NCBI GenBank assembly: GCA_947177035.1
Contig: CAMWSS010000016.1
Span: 1 to 47,374, forward strand
From: an uncultured Porphyromonadaceae bacterium
GTDB lineage: Bacteria; Bacteroidota; Bacteroidia; Bacteroidales; Muribaculaceae
Direction: 5' to 3'
Length of the DNA: 47,374 bases
Shown here: positions 15,865 to 24,101 of the stretch, piece by piece
Layout: every line of letters begins with the position of its first letter
Numbering within the stretch: position 1 is the stretch's first letter
Made by a program: the position numbers and the translations under genes
Notes under the pieces: model-generated
The model's database searches: none
The model's input: the letters and a program-made list of their open reading frames with translations, nothing else
What the model was told of the DNA's origin: nothing

Positions 15865-17436
15865 ATGGCGCAAGAAACATCTCGAATTAAAAATTCATTA
15901 TTTAACATAACCACTGGCATTGGATATCAGATCTTGGTTATGATAATAAGTTTTGCCATTCGCACAATATTCATTTATTGTTTAGGCAAGACTTATCTTG
16001 GCATAAATGGTCTATTTTCAAACATACTATCAATATTATCTTTTGCCGAACTTGGTATTGGACAGGCCATAATATTCAGTCTATACAAACCTATAGCAGA
16101 AGGCGATGAAGAACGAATGTTATCTCTGATGACATTGTTTGGAAAAGTCTATCGTATCATTTTCTGCATTGTTTTAGGATTAGGGCTGTGTCTAATGCCT
16201 TTTTTACCGGATATAATAAATGACTATGACAGCATCCCAGATTTAAATATCATCTATTTAATGTATGTGTTCAGCTCGGCTTCAACCTATCTGTTTGCAT
16301 ATAAAAGTATCTTTTTAACAGCATGTCAGAAAAATTTCATAGCCACTATTTACAATGCCGCCTTTTATATCGCGACCTCAATTCTAAAGGTCATAACTCT
16401 TTTGATTTTTAAAGATTTTATTCTTTACCTATTTGTTGAAATATCATTCGTGCTTATCCAGAACATTTTTGTAGCACATAAAGTCAATAAGATTTTTCCT
16501 TTTTTAAAAAGAAAGAACGTCCAGCGTTTAAAGAAGGAGGATTTAGCCAAAATAAAAAAAGACGTATATGCCCTTGTTCTTTACAAACTCGGAGCAATTT
16601 CACTTAACTCCACTGACAATATACTGATATCAAAATTCGTAGGCATTATTGCAGTTGGCATATATTCTAACTATGTTATAATTATATCGTCTGTTTCCGG
16701 CTTTTTGGGAACTATATTTGCGAATCTGACAGCAAGCATCGGACACTTGAATGCAACCGAAAGCGATGATCGCAAATATTTTATGTTCAGAGTCATCAAC
16801 TTTTCTACTTTTTGGCTATATAGCTATGCTGCGATTTGTGTATATATCCTGATCGGTCCATTCATTGGGAATTGTTGGCTTGGCGATAGTTTTTTATTAG
16901 ATAACAGCACAGTATTGATAATATGTTTGAATATATATATTGTTGCCATGCTGTATGCACCAAGCCAGTTTCGTCAAACTATGGGGTTATTTGTACAAGG
17001 TAAATACCGGCCTCTGATTTCCGCTATATTAAATATCATTATATCAATTATTTTGGGCAAGTATTATGGATTGGCCGGTGTGTTGTGGGGCACCGCAATC
17101 ACACGTCTGACAACCAATGGATGGTATGATCCTTTAATCGTTTATAGAAAGATTGGCATCAGTCCCTGGAAGTATTATTGGGATTATACTTCAAAATTTG
17201 CATTGATGCTTATTGTCGGAGCTTTCTGCTCTTGGCTTAGCTCTTTTTTCCAGATTAACAATATTTTCAAGTGGATTCTCGCTGGAGTACTGTTATCTGT
17301 GATCATAAATTTATTATATGTAGCAATTTATCGAAAAACTGAAGAATACAAATATTTAAAAAATGTTGTTCTGACAATATTTTCAAAACTTAGGAGCAAA
17401 GTATCCAGGAACTTAACCCCCAAAACGCACCAATGA
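15865..17436 (+). CDS. wzx: Wzx-type polysaccharide flippase
   Basis: 523 residues with 12-14 hydrophobic helices, beginning 'SLFNITTGIGYQILVMIISF' and containing 'YLGINGLFSNILSILSFAEL', the characteristic start of the polysaccharide-biosynthesis branch of the MOP superfamily. A short basic cytoplasmic tail ends the protein. It would flip the undecaprenyl-linked repeat unit across the inner membrane before Wzy joins units. It is followed with a 4-base overlap by the glycerophosphotransferase. It is the only flippase in the locus. Confidence 0.92.
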   Translation: MAQETSRIKNSLFNITTGIGYQILVMIISFAIRTIFIYCLGKTYLGINGLFSNILSILSFAELGIGQAIIFSLYKPIAEGDEERMLSLMTLFGKVYRIIFCIVLGLGLCLMPFLPDIINDYDSIPDLNIIYLMYVFSSASTYLFAYKSIFLTACQKNFIATIYNAAFYIATSILKVITLLIFKDFILYLFVEISFVLIQNIFVAHKVNKIFPFLKRKNVQRLKKEDLAKIKKDVYALVLYKLGAISLNSTDNILISKFVGIIAVGIYSNYVIIISSVSGFLGTIFANLTASIGHLNATESDDRKYFMFRVINFSTFWLYSYAAICVYILIGPFIGNCWLGDSFLLDNSTVLIICLNIYIVAMLYAPSQFRQTMGLFVQGKYRPLISAILNIIISIILGKYYGLAGVLWGTAITRLTTNGWYDPLIVYRKIGISPWKYYWDYTSKFALMLIVGAFCSWLSSFFQINNIFKWILAGVLLSVIINLLYVAIYRKTEEYKYLKNVVLTIFSKLRSKVSRNLTPKTHQ

Positions 17437-18593
17437 GTCTAATCGAAACGGTCAAAAAATTTCGCTTAAGCGCCTACATAAACTTTTATCGGTGTTTACC
17501 CGTCAAGCGAAACAAAATAATCATGTGGGCCAACAGTTTCAAACACTATGGCTGCAGTCCCAAATATATTACAGAATATCTGCTGAAAAAAAAGCCCGGG
17601 AAATATGATATCGTATGGGTATTCGAAAATGGAGTCAAAATCCCGACTGATTTTCCCAATGGAGTCAGAATTGTAAGATACTTTTCAACGTCCTATCTAA
17701 AAGAACTTCATACGGCCCATTACATCATTTGCAATACTCGCATTGGCAAATCATATATGTGGCGCAAGAGGGCTCAACAAAAGTATATTCAAACATGGCA
17801 TAGTTCCATCCGATTAAAAAAAATTGAAAAGGATGCCTTTGATAATTTGCCAAATGAATACATCGAGGAAGCCAAGGCCGATTCCAAGCGCACTGATCTG
17901 ATTATATCAGGCTGCGACTTCAGCACTCGAATATTCCAGAATTCATTCTGGTATGACGGCCCGGTTCTAAATACAGGAACTCCTCGTTGCGATATATTCT
18001 TTTCTGGCAAGCAGGAAGAAGCCAAACAGAAAGTTTACGGATTGTTGAATATCGACAAACGTAAACATATCATTCTATATGCTCCTACATTCCGCAACGA
18101 TAAGTCAGCCAACCTTCATGGAATAGACTTCAAACAGATAAAAACTGTGCTTAAACATAAGACAGGCACGGAATGGGAAGTTCTATACCGATTCCATCCC
18201 AACATCATCAATTCACAGCAACAGACAGATGACGGCATCGATGTGTCTCGATATCCCGACATGCAGGAATTGTTGGCTGCAGCCCATATCTTGATTACAG
18301 ATTACTCTTCATGTATGTTTGATATGGCCATCGCTCATAAGCCGTGTGTCCTTTTCGCGCCTGATATCAATACATATCTGAAAACGGAACGAGGTCTTTA
18401 TTTCGACCCCGAAATTCTTCCGTTTCCTATAGCCTCTGACAATAACCGCCTTATACAGATTTTATCTGAATTCAACAAGGAATCATACACTTCAGACATT
18501 GATAAATTTCTAAAATCGATTGGTTCCTATGAAGACGGCAATGCTTGCCATAAAATAATTAAATATCTCGAGACTAATTTTGAACACAAATGA
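17433..18593 (+). CDS. CDP-glycerol:glycerophosphotransferase family protein
   Basis: 386 residues of the TagB/TagF (Glyphos_transf) family. Visible motifs: His123 in 'TWHSS', 'YAPTFR' at 216-221, 'RFHPN' at 253-257 and 'ITDYSS' at 288-293; the two His and the DYSS loop bind the CDP-glycerol pyrophosphate in TagF. It lacks a long N-terminal extension. Such enzymes can transfer glycerol-phosphate or, in Gram-negative capsules, other polyol phosphates. The glycerol-3-phosphate cytidylyltransferase-like gene at 21509 would supply CDP-glycerol, so glycerol-phosphate decoration of the glycan is the likely role. Confidence 0.88.
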   Translation: MSLIETVKKFRLSAYINFYRCLPVKRNKIIMWANSFKHYGCSPKYITEYLLKKKPGKYDIVWVFENGVKIPTDFPNGVRIVRYFSTSYLKELHTAHYIICNTRIGKSYMWRKRAQQKYIQTWHSSIRLKKIEKDAFDNLPNEYIEEAKADSKRTDLIISGCDFSTRIFQNSFWYDGPVLNTGTPRCDIFFSGKQEEAKQKVYGLLNIDKRKHIILYAPTFRNDKSANLHGIDFKQIKTVLKHKTGTEWEVLYRFHPNIINSQQQTDDGIDVSRYPDMQELLAAAHILITDYSSCMFDMAIAHKPCVLFAPDINTYLKTERGLYFDPEILPFPIASDNNRLIQILSEFNKESYTSDIDKFLKSIGSYEDGNACHKIIKYLETNFEHK

Positions 18594-19372
18594 TACCAAA
18601 AATTATTCACTATGTCTGGTTCGGTCATGGAAAAATGACTCCTCTGATGCTTAAATGCATCAAAAGCTGGAAAAAGCATTGTCCTGACTATCAAATAATG
18701 GAATGGAATGAAAGCAATTTTGACATCAATTCTACTCTGTGGACAAAACAAGCCTATGAAGCAAAAAAATATGCTTTTGTATCTGACTATGTACGCCTCT
18801 ATGCTCTAAAAAAATATGGTGGAATATACATGGACACCGACCAAGAGCTAATCAAGCCGCTTGACCCTTTTCTTGAAAAAGATATGTTTTTAGGATTCAT
18901 GGACACTCAGATTAACACAGGATTAATCGGAGCAAGTTCAGATTCCAATGCACTTTCAGAATGTTTTGAATACTACCGCGACCGGGAATTTATCGTAGAC
19001 GAAAAATATGATCAGACGCCAAATACTGCATGGATGACAAAAATTCTTGTATCTCACGGTCTGATCATAAAAGATGAATACCAGAAGATAAACGACGTCG
19101 ATATATATCCCAGAACATATTTTTGTCCAACCAACTGCGATTCGATACATACATTTCATAGTCCGGAAACAGTTGCAATCCATCATTGGGCAATGACCTG
19201 GCGATCTGAAAAAGCAAAAAAGTCATTCGCACGCGCCCGCAGACACCAACGCACCTGGTATAAAACATATATCTATTTAAGGTATTTGCCAAACAGAATC
19301 ATACGCAAGGTGTTTGGCGATGCAGCTATTGACAGATTGAAATCGAAACTTCTTAAGCCTTCTTCCAAATGA
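18590..19372 (+). CDS. GT32 family glycosyltransferase
   Basis: 260 residues. Starts 'IPKIIHYVWFG', the hallmark of GT32/OCH1-like enzymes, then 'CIKSWKKHCPDYQIMEWNES' and 'YAFVSDYVRLYALKKYGG' leading to IYMDTD, the DxD metal site. 'AIHHWAMTW' near residue 200 is the conserved C-terminal His-containing motif. Overlaps its neighbours by 4 bases on each side. A basic C-terminal tail may sit on the membrane. Sugar specificity unknown; family members use UDP-Gal, UDP-Glc or GDP-Man. Confidence 0.92.
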   Translation: MIPKIIHYVWFGHGKMTPLMLKCIKSWKKHCPDYQIMEWNESNFDINSTLWTKQAYEAKKYAFVSDYVRLYALKKYGGIYMDTDQELIKPLDPFLEKDMFLGFMDTQINTGLIGASSDSNALSECFEYYRDREFIVDEKYDQTPNTAWMTKILVSHGLIIKDEYQKINDVDIYPRTYFCPTNCDSIHTFHSPETVAIHHWAMTWRSEKAKKSFARARRHQRTWYKTYIYLRYLPNRIIRKVFGDAAIDRLKSKLLKPSSK

Positions 19373-19947
19373 ACATCAGAGCAATTCCTGGGGTCGCTGT
19401 TTATCTGCTAAGCGGTCAGTGTATTAAGGACGATATTGATGTGGATGTTGACCGATACCTAAAATGGGCCGTAAATGCCCCATCAACCAAAGCGCGTCGG
19501 CTGGCATTTTGTCTTGTCAGAAAAAAAGAATTCCGGAGCGTATTTGCATATAGAATAAGACACCACAAATTTTTATCAAAAATTATCAACATTTTTACGC
19601 CTCGGATCAAAACTATCGAGATCGGCAACGGAGGCATCGGCCCAGGACTATATATTTCACACTATAACTGCGTTATATTCTGCAAAGAAGCCGGCAAAAA
19701 CCTTAGAGTTGGCCCCGGAGTTGTGATTGGCAGAAACGGAACTGAATTTCCTATCATTGGCAATAATGTTTTCGTTGCGGCAAACTCGGTTGTCATCGGT
19801 GATATTAAAATTGGAAATAACGTAATCATTGGAGCCGGTTCTGTTGTAACAAAAGATTTACCTGACAATGGAGTATATTTTGGGAATCCGGCAAAACTAT
19901 ACAAACCGTTATTAACGGACTCCATATACATGGAACAGATAATGTAA
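19369..19947 (+). CDS. Serine-acetyltransferase-like hexapeptide acyltransferase
   Basis: 192 residues. The N-terminal half is helical; the second half is a left-handed beta-helix of hexapeptide repeats ('IGNGGIGPGLYISHYNCVIF', 'IIGNNVFVAANSVVIGDIKI', 'NNVIIGAGSVVTKDLPDNGV'), ending 'YFGNPAKLYK' as in CysE/WbbJ-like enzymes. His in 'ISHYN' fits the catalytic position. In a capsule operon, O- or N-acetylation of a sugar is more likely than cysteine synthesis. Four-base overlap with the upstream GT32. Confidence 0.85.
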   Translation: MNIRAIPGVAVYLLSGQCIKDDIDVDVDRYLKWAVNAPSTKARRLAFCLVRKKEFRSVFAYRIRHHKFLSKIINIFTPRIKTIEIGNGGIGPGLYISHYNCVIFCKEAGKNLRVGPGVVIGRNGTEFPIIGNNVFVAANSVVIGDIKIGNNVIIGAGSVVTKDLPDNGVYFGNPAKLYKPLLTDSIYMEQIM

Positions 19948-19968
19948 TTTCCTTGGAATAAAGATTTT

Positions 19969-20514
19969 ATGAAAAAGTGCATTACTGCTATAATAGTCCT
20001 GATTATTAAATTGTTTTATAATCTTGTTGCCAAGAGACTGCCGTCATCCTATCTTCCCGGCTATCATTGGACCCGCAAAGTGCGTGGATATTGTGGCCGT
20101 TTTTTATTGGATAAAGCTGGAAAAAACATAAATATCGAACCGTTTGTCGACTTTGATTACGGAATGGTCTCATTAGGCGACAATTCTTCGTTTGGCTCAC
20201 ACTCAAAGGTCTCAGGTTGTTTTGTCGGTAATAACGTTATGATAGGATCGCATTTCACTGTTATTGCCAGAGACCATTGTATCGACAGGATTGATATACC
20301 AATGATTCAACAAGGGTTCACAAAGATCAGACCTATCATCATTGACGATGATGTGTGGATTGGCGATAACGTCACTATTCTGAAAGGAGTCCATGTACAT
20401 AGCCATAGCGTTATTGCCGCAGGTGCTGTGGTAACAAAAGATGTGCCGGAATATGCCATTGTGGGAGGTGTGCCGGCAAAGATCATCAGATTCAGAAACA
20501 AAAAGGTTGATTGA
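19969..20514 (+). CDS. WbbJ-like hexapeptide O-acetyltransferase
   Basis: 181 residues. A hydrophobic first helix (about 4-18) precedes hexapeptide turns: 'VDFDYGMVSLGDNSSFGSHS', 'VGNNVMIGSHFTVIARDHCI' (His as catalytic base) and 'DDVWIGDNVTILKGVHVHSH', ending in 'IVGGVPAKIIRF', the classic maltose/galactoside acetyltransferase tail. Likely acetylates a sugar of the repeat unit using acetyl-CoA. It is one of three acyltransferases of this fold in the locus. Spacing to the upstream gene is 21 bases. Confidence 0.88.
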   Translation: MKKCITAIIVLIIKLFYNLVAKRLPSSYLPGYHWTRKVRGYCGRFLLDKAGKNINIEPFVDFDYGMVSLGDNSSFGSHSKVSGCFVGNNVMIGSHFTVIARDHCIDRIDIPMIQQGFTKIRPIIIDDDVWIGDNVTILKGVHVHSHSVIAAGAVVTKDVPEYAIVGGVPAKIIRFRNKKVD

Positions 20515-20528
20515 CATTCTTTTTAATT

Positions 20529-21512
20529 ATGACATTATCTATAGTCACACCCGTATATAATGTTGCGCCTTATCTACCTGCCACAATTGAAAGCATCTTA
20601 AATCAGACATTTAAGGACTTTGAATTAATTCTGATCGATGATGGTTCAACAGACGGATCAGATAAAATATGCCTGCATTATGCAAATCTTGATAACAGAG
20701 TTCGGGTAATCCGTCAAACCAATCAGGGAGTATCCGCAGCCCGAAACCGTGGAATTGAAGCATCGGCCGGCGAGTTTGTCGGATTCGTTGACAGCGATGA
20801 CTTGATTTGCAAGGACATGTATACCCGAATGATACATATTATCCGGCATTCAAACGCAGATATCGTACAATGCAACCATGATCGGGCTGACGTTTCGAAT
20901 GTTCATCACTCAAATCGCAAAGAGTCATCCTATATTTGCATTTCTGGGCCAGAATTTATTTCCAGGCTATTTGCAATGCGCGGATCAGAATATACCAATC
21001 AGGTTTCACTCTGTACTAAAATTTTTAAGAAGACTATTCTTGAAAAAATTAGATTTCCTGAAGGTCAAACATATGAAGACGAGCATGAAACATATAAAGC
21101 CTGCTATTTTGCGCAGAAAATTGCCATCACAGACGATATATTCTACCACTATATAAAGCGAGAAAACAGTATAATCACAGGAATTGCGCCACGCAAAATG
21201 CGTGACAAACAGATGGCTTTGTATGATCGTAGCCAATGGTTGCCAGCACATATGCCGGAATTGACTCAAAAAGCATTCTTGAGTTTCATCAGTTATTCAA
21301 AACATATTCTATGCGAACTATGGAAAAATGATAATCTGATGGACTTTAACTGCGCCCTACAACTAATGTTGAAAGCAGTGAAAAACAACAAAGCATACCT
21401 GAACGCATACGACCGCTTTTATATCCGCCTTCTAAAACATGATTTCTGCAAAACCTGGATAATGAAAAACGACTTCTCACCAGTCCAAAATCTAATTTCT
21501 AAACTAAAATGA
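20529..21512 (+). CDS. GT2 family glycosyltransferase
   Basis: 327 residues from the ATG at 20529; an in-frame TTG at 20511 overlaps the previous stop but the GT2 domain starts right after the ATG ('LSIVTPVYNVAPYLPATIES'). Further motifs: 'LILIDDGSTDGSD', 'NQGVSAARNRGIEASAG', 'GFVDSDDLI' and 'YEDEHETYKACYF'. Ends with a basic helix. Its stop overlaps the cytidylyltransferase start (ATGA at 21509), tying this transferase to the CDP-glycerol gene. Confidence 0.92.
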   Translation: MTLSIVTPVYNVAPYLPATIESILNQTFKDFELILIDDGSTDGSDKICLHYANLDNRVRVIRQTNQGVSAARNRGIEASAGEFVGFVDSDDLICKDMYTRMIHIIRHSNADIVQCNHDRADVSNVHHSNRKESSYICISGPEFISRLFAMRGSEYTNQVSLCTKIFKKTILEKIRFPEGQTYEDEHETYKACYFAQKIAITDDIFYHYIKRENSIITGIAPRKMRDKQMALYDRSQWLPAHMPELTQKAFLSFISYSKHILCELWKNDNLMDFNCALQLMLKAVKNNKAYLNAYDRFYIRLLKHDFCKTWIMKNDFSPVQNLISKLK

Positions 21513-21919
21513 TCATAGGCTATACCACCGGCGTATACGACATGTTTCACGTCGGGCATCTCAACATTCTGAAACGGGCCAAAGAGCAGTGCGATTATCT
21601 GATAGTCGGGGTCTCAACCGACGAACTGGTGGAACATGACAAGCACAAGCATCCCATCATCCCATTTGCTGACAGATGTCGGATCGTGGAAGCGATCCGA
21701 TACGTTGACGAAGTAGTGCCCCAGATCGACAAAGACAAACTTGCGGCTTATCATCGTCTGCCCAGAAAGTTCCACAAAATGTTTGTCGGCAGTGACTGGC
21801 AAGGCACTCCTGCTTGGAAACTTTTTGAAAAACAATTCTCGCCACTCGGAGTGGAAATCGTGTATCTCCCACACACCGACGGAATCTCATCGTCAATATT
21901 GAGAGAAAAAATCAATTGA
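21509..21919 (+). CDS. tagD: Glycerol-3-phosphate cytidylyltransferase-like protein
   Basis: 136 residues, close to the 125-140 usual for TagD. 'GYTTGVYDMFHVGHLNILKR' carries the HxGH nucleotidyltransferase motif (H14, H17); 'VGVSTDEL' and 'FVGSDWQGT' are family landmarks; the C-terminal 'GISSSILREKI' replaces the usual ISTT-type signature with a Ser-rich version. It would make CDP-glycerol from CTP and glycerol-3-phosphate for the glycerophosphotransferase at 17433. Ethanolamine-phosphate cytidylyltransferase-like use cannot be excluded. Downstream 21920-21992 shows no feature. Confidence 0.85.
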   Translation: MIIGYTTGVYDMFHVGHLNILKRAKEQCDYLIVGVSTDELVEHDKHKHPIIPFADRCRIVEAIRYVDEVVPQIDKDKLAAYHRLPRKFHKMFVGSDWQGTPAWKLFEKQFSPLGVEIVYLPHTDGISSSILREKIN

Positions 21920-22013
21920 CATAATACAGATATACGCACGTCGCACAAATTATAACACATTATTGCCGCGACAGCATTAATTCTAACTTACCGTGATTAA
22001 GCCATTGATTAAC

Positions 22014-22016
22014 TGA
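22014..22016 (+). other. Suspected nonsense codon (TGA) in acetyltransferase N-terminus
   Basis: In-frame TGA separates GTG-initiated 'VIKPLIN' (21993) from the family-like N-terminal continuation. A TGG Trp there would restore an uninterrupted frame of about 185 codons. Confidence 0.5.
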
Positions 22017-22073
22017 GCCAAAAGGCTTATTTTTCGTCTGCGGGCAGACTATACGACCGAACAGCTTGTTAAA

Positions 22074-22550
22074 ATGGGAATGCGAGTAGGCCGAAATTTC
22101 ATCCGAATGCACGGAACAATTCTTGACCCGTCGCACTGCTGGCTCATCACCATTGGCGACAACGTAACCATGGCGCCAAGAGTACATATTCTCGCCCACG
22201 ACGCAAGCACCTGCCATCATCTGGGTTATGCCCGAATCGGACGTGTTGATATCGGCAACAATGTGTTCATCGGGGCAGACACAGTCGTTCTGCCGGGTGT
22301 TTCTATCGGCAGCAACTCCGTGATCGGAGCAAATTCCACCGTCACCAAAAATATCCCAGACAATGTGGTTGCCGCAGGAAATCCAGCCAAAATAATTTGC
22401 CCGATCAACGAATACATCTCACGCAATCGAAAACGCATGGAAACCGGACACGTCTACGGCGAAGATTACACTCTGCGAGGTGCGATCACACCTCAACAGA
22501 AAGAACAGCAGCGAAACGACCTGCAAGACACTACCGGATTCGTCATATAA
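22074..22550 (+). CDS. Hexapeptide acetyltransferase with early stop upstream (possibly N-truncated)
   Basis: 158 residues from the ATG at 22074: hexapeptide repeats 'ITIGDNVTMAPRVHILAHDA' (catalytic His), 'VDIGNNVFIGADTVVLPGVS' and 'SNSVIGANSTVTKNIPDNVV' with tail 'AAGNPAKII', typical of WcaF/maltose O-acetyltransferase enzymes. Translation of the same frame upstream gives 'AKRLIFRLRADYTTEQLVKM' from 22017, which is the normal family N-terminus, preceded by a TGA at 22014-22016 and by 'VIKPLIN' from a GTG at 21993. The gene therefore seems to have suffered a Trp-to-stop change near codon 8; whether the ATG at 22074 rescues a functional protein is open. Confidence 0.75.
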   Translation: MGMRVGRNFIRMHGTILDPSHCWLITIGDNVTMAPRVHILAHDASTCHHLGYARIGRVDIGNNVFIGADTVVLPGVSIGSNSVIGANSTVTKNIPDNVVAAGNPAKIICPINEYISRNRKRMETGHVYGEDYTLRGAITPQQKEQQRNDLQDTTGFVI

Positions 22551-22560
22551 ACAACTCTGA

Positions 22561-23304
22561 ATGATACCCAAGGTCATACATTACTGCTGGTTCGGCCGCA
22601 ATCCACTGCCTGAATCAGCCTTAAAGTGCATCAACTCCTGGAAAAAATTTTTTCCGGACTATGAAATCATCGAATGGAACGAAGACAACTTCGACATCAA
22701 TGCAATTCCGTATACTGCAGAAGCTTATGCTTCTAAAAAATACGCATTTGTCAGTGATTACGCGCGGTTTAAAATCCTGTATGACCACGGCGGCCTATAC
22801 TTCGACACCGATGTTGAAGTTATCAAATCATTTGACGACATCCTTGCCCGTGGAGCATTCATGGGCTTTGAAGTCGATGCTGAAGCCACAGGGTCCAAAG
22901 GAGCAGTCGCCCCCGGACTCGGCCTGGGAGTAGCCCCCGGACTCGGCCTTTACGCTGAACTTTTGAAAAAATACTCAACCCTTCGGTTCATTCATGAAGA
23001 CGGCAGTCTAAACCTCACAACCATCGTAAAATACACCACGGATTTGTTGCTTGAACACGGATTACGGGCCACAAACAAAATACAGACAGTTGCCGGCATC
23101 ACAATTTACCCAAAGGAATATTTCAACCCGCTCAACGATAACACCGGAAAACTCGAAATAACGCCTAATACGCACTCAATTCATTGGTACAGCAAAACTT
23201 GGCTTGAAGTCAATCCATTTCGAATGAAACTATCAAGACTTGCCCATCGCTATCTCGGATACAGTATCTCAAAGAGCATACGCAAACTCCTGCACATAAA
23301 ATGA
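22561..23304 (+). CDS. GT32 family glycosyltransferase
   Basis: 247 residues, a paralogue of the GT32 at 18590. 'IPKVIHYCWFGRNPLPESAL', 'CINSWKKFFPDYEIIEWNED', 'YAFVSDYARFKILYDHGG' and LYFDTDVEV (DxD) are the family motifs; 'SIHWYSKTW' is the C-terminal His motif. Residues about 117-130 hold a doubled 'VAPGLGL' peptide, encoded by a 17-base repeat with 24-base period (22909-22925, 22933-22949). GC and codon use are higher than in the 12-21 kb genes. Overlaps the next GT2 by 4 bases. Confidence 0.92.
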   Translation: MIPKVIHYCWFGRNPLPESALKCINSWKKFFPDYEIIEWNEDNFDINAIPYTAEAYASKKYAFVSDYARFKILYDHGGLYFDTDVEVIKSFDDILARGAFMGFEVDAEATGSKGAVAPGLGLGVAPGLGLYAELLKKYSTLRFIHEDGSLNLTTIVKYTTDLLLEHGLRATNKIQTVAGITIYPKEYFNPLNDNTGKLEITPNTHSIHWYSKTWLEVNPFRMKLSRLAHRYLGYSISKSIRKLLHIK

Positions 23305-24101
23305 CACCGCGGATTTCTGTAATAATGGGCATCTACAACTGTGGCTCGACGCTTGCCGAAGCCCTCGACTCCCTGCTTGCCCAGACCTGTCAGGATTTCA
23401 AAGTCATCATGTGTGACGATGGATCGTCCGACAACACTTTGCATATTGCCCTGCAATACGTCAGCAGAGATCCTGACAAATTCATTCTCATACAAAACGA
23501 GCGTAACATGGGGCTGAACTATACCCTTAACCATTGCCTCAAGTATGCCGACACGGAATATGTGGCACGCATGGATGGTGATGACATATCGCTCCCGACC
23601 CGTTTTGAACAAGAACTGAACTTTCTGGACTGCCATCCCGAAATAGCCATTGTCAGCACCCCGATGATCTACTTTGATGAAAACGGAGATTTCCGCAGGG
23701 GAGGTGGCGGCGGTCGTTATCCGGATAAAAACGATTTTGTCACAGGCACCCCGTTCTGCCATGCTCCCTGCATGGTGCGCCGGGAAGCCTATGAAGCAGT
23801 TGGAGACTACTCCGTAGATCCGAAACTGCTTCGGGTTGAAGACTATCATCTGTGGTTCAAGATGTATGCCAAAGGCTATCGCGGATACATCCTTGCAGAA
23901 CCGCTCTACCGAATGCGCGATGACCGCAACGCCATCGGCCGCCGCACCTGGCGCAACCGGATCAACGAATTCCACGTCCGCCGCATCGGCTACTCGATGC
24001 TGTCACTCCCATTGCATAAAAGAATCTGGATGCTTCGCCCGATCATTGTCGGCTTATTGCCAAGACCAATTTACAACTATCTTCACCGCAGGAACTCATG
24101 A
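23301..24101 (+). CDS. GT2 family glycosyltransferase
   Basis: 266 residues. 'PRISVIMGIYNCGSTLAEAL', 'VIMCDDGSSDNT', 'NMGLNYTLNHCLKYADTEYV' and 'ARMDGDDISLPTRFEQEL' are GT2 motifs; 'RVEDYHLWFKMYAKGYRGYI' is the conserved ED motif. A Gly run ('RRGGGGGRYPD') lies in the variable loop. This resembles AmsE/WcaA-like glycosyltransferases of exopolysaccharide clusters. It overlaps both neighbours by 4 bases. Confidence 0.92.
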   Translation: MTPRISVIMGIYNCGSTLAEALDSLLAQTCQDFKVIMCDDGSSDNTLHIALQYVSRDPDKFILIQNERNMGLNYTLNHCLKYADTEYVARMDGDDISLPTRFEQELNFLDCHPEIAIVSTPMIYFDENGDFRRGGGGGRYPDKNDFVTGTPFCHAPCMVRREAYEAVGDYSVDPKLLRVEDYHLWFKMYAKGYRGYILAEPLYRMRDDRNAIGRRTWRNRINEFHVRRIGYSMLSLPLHKRIWMLRPIIVGLLPRPIYNYLHRRNS

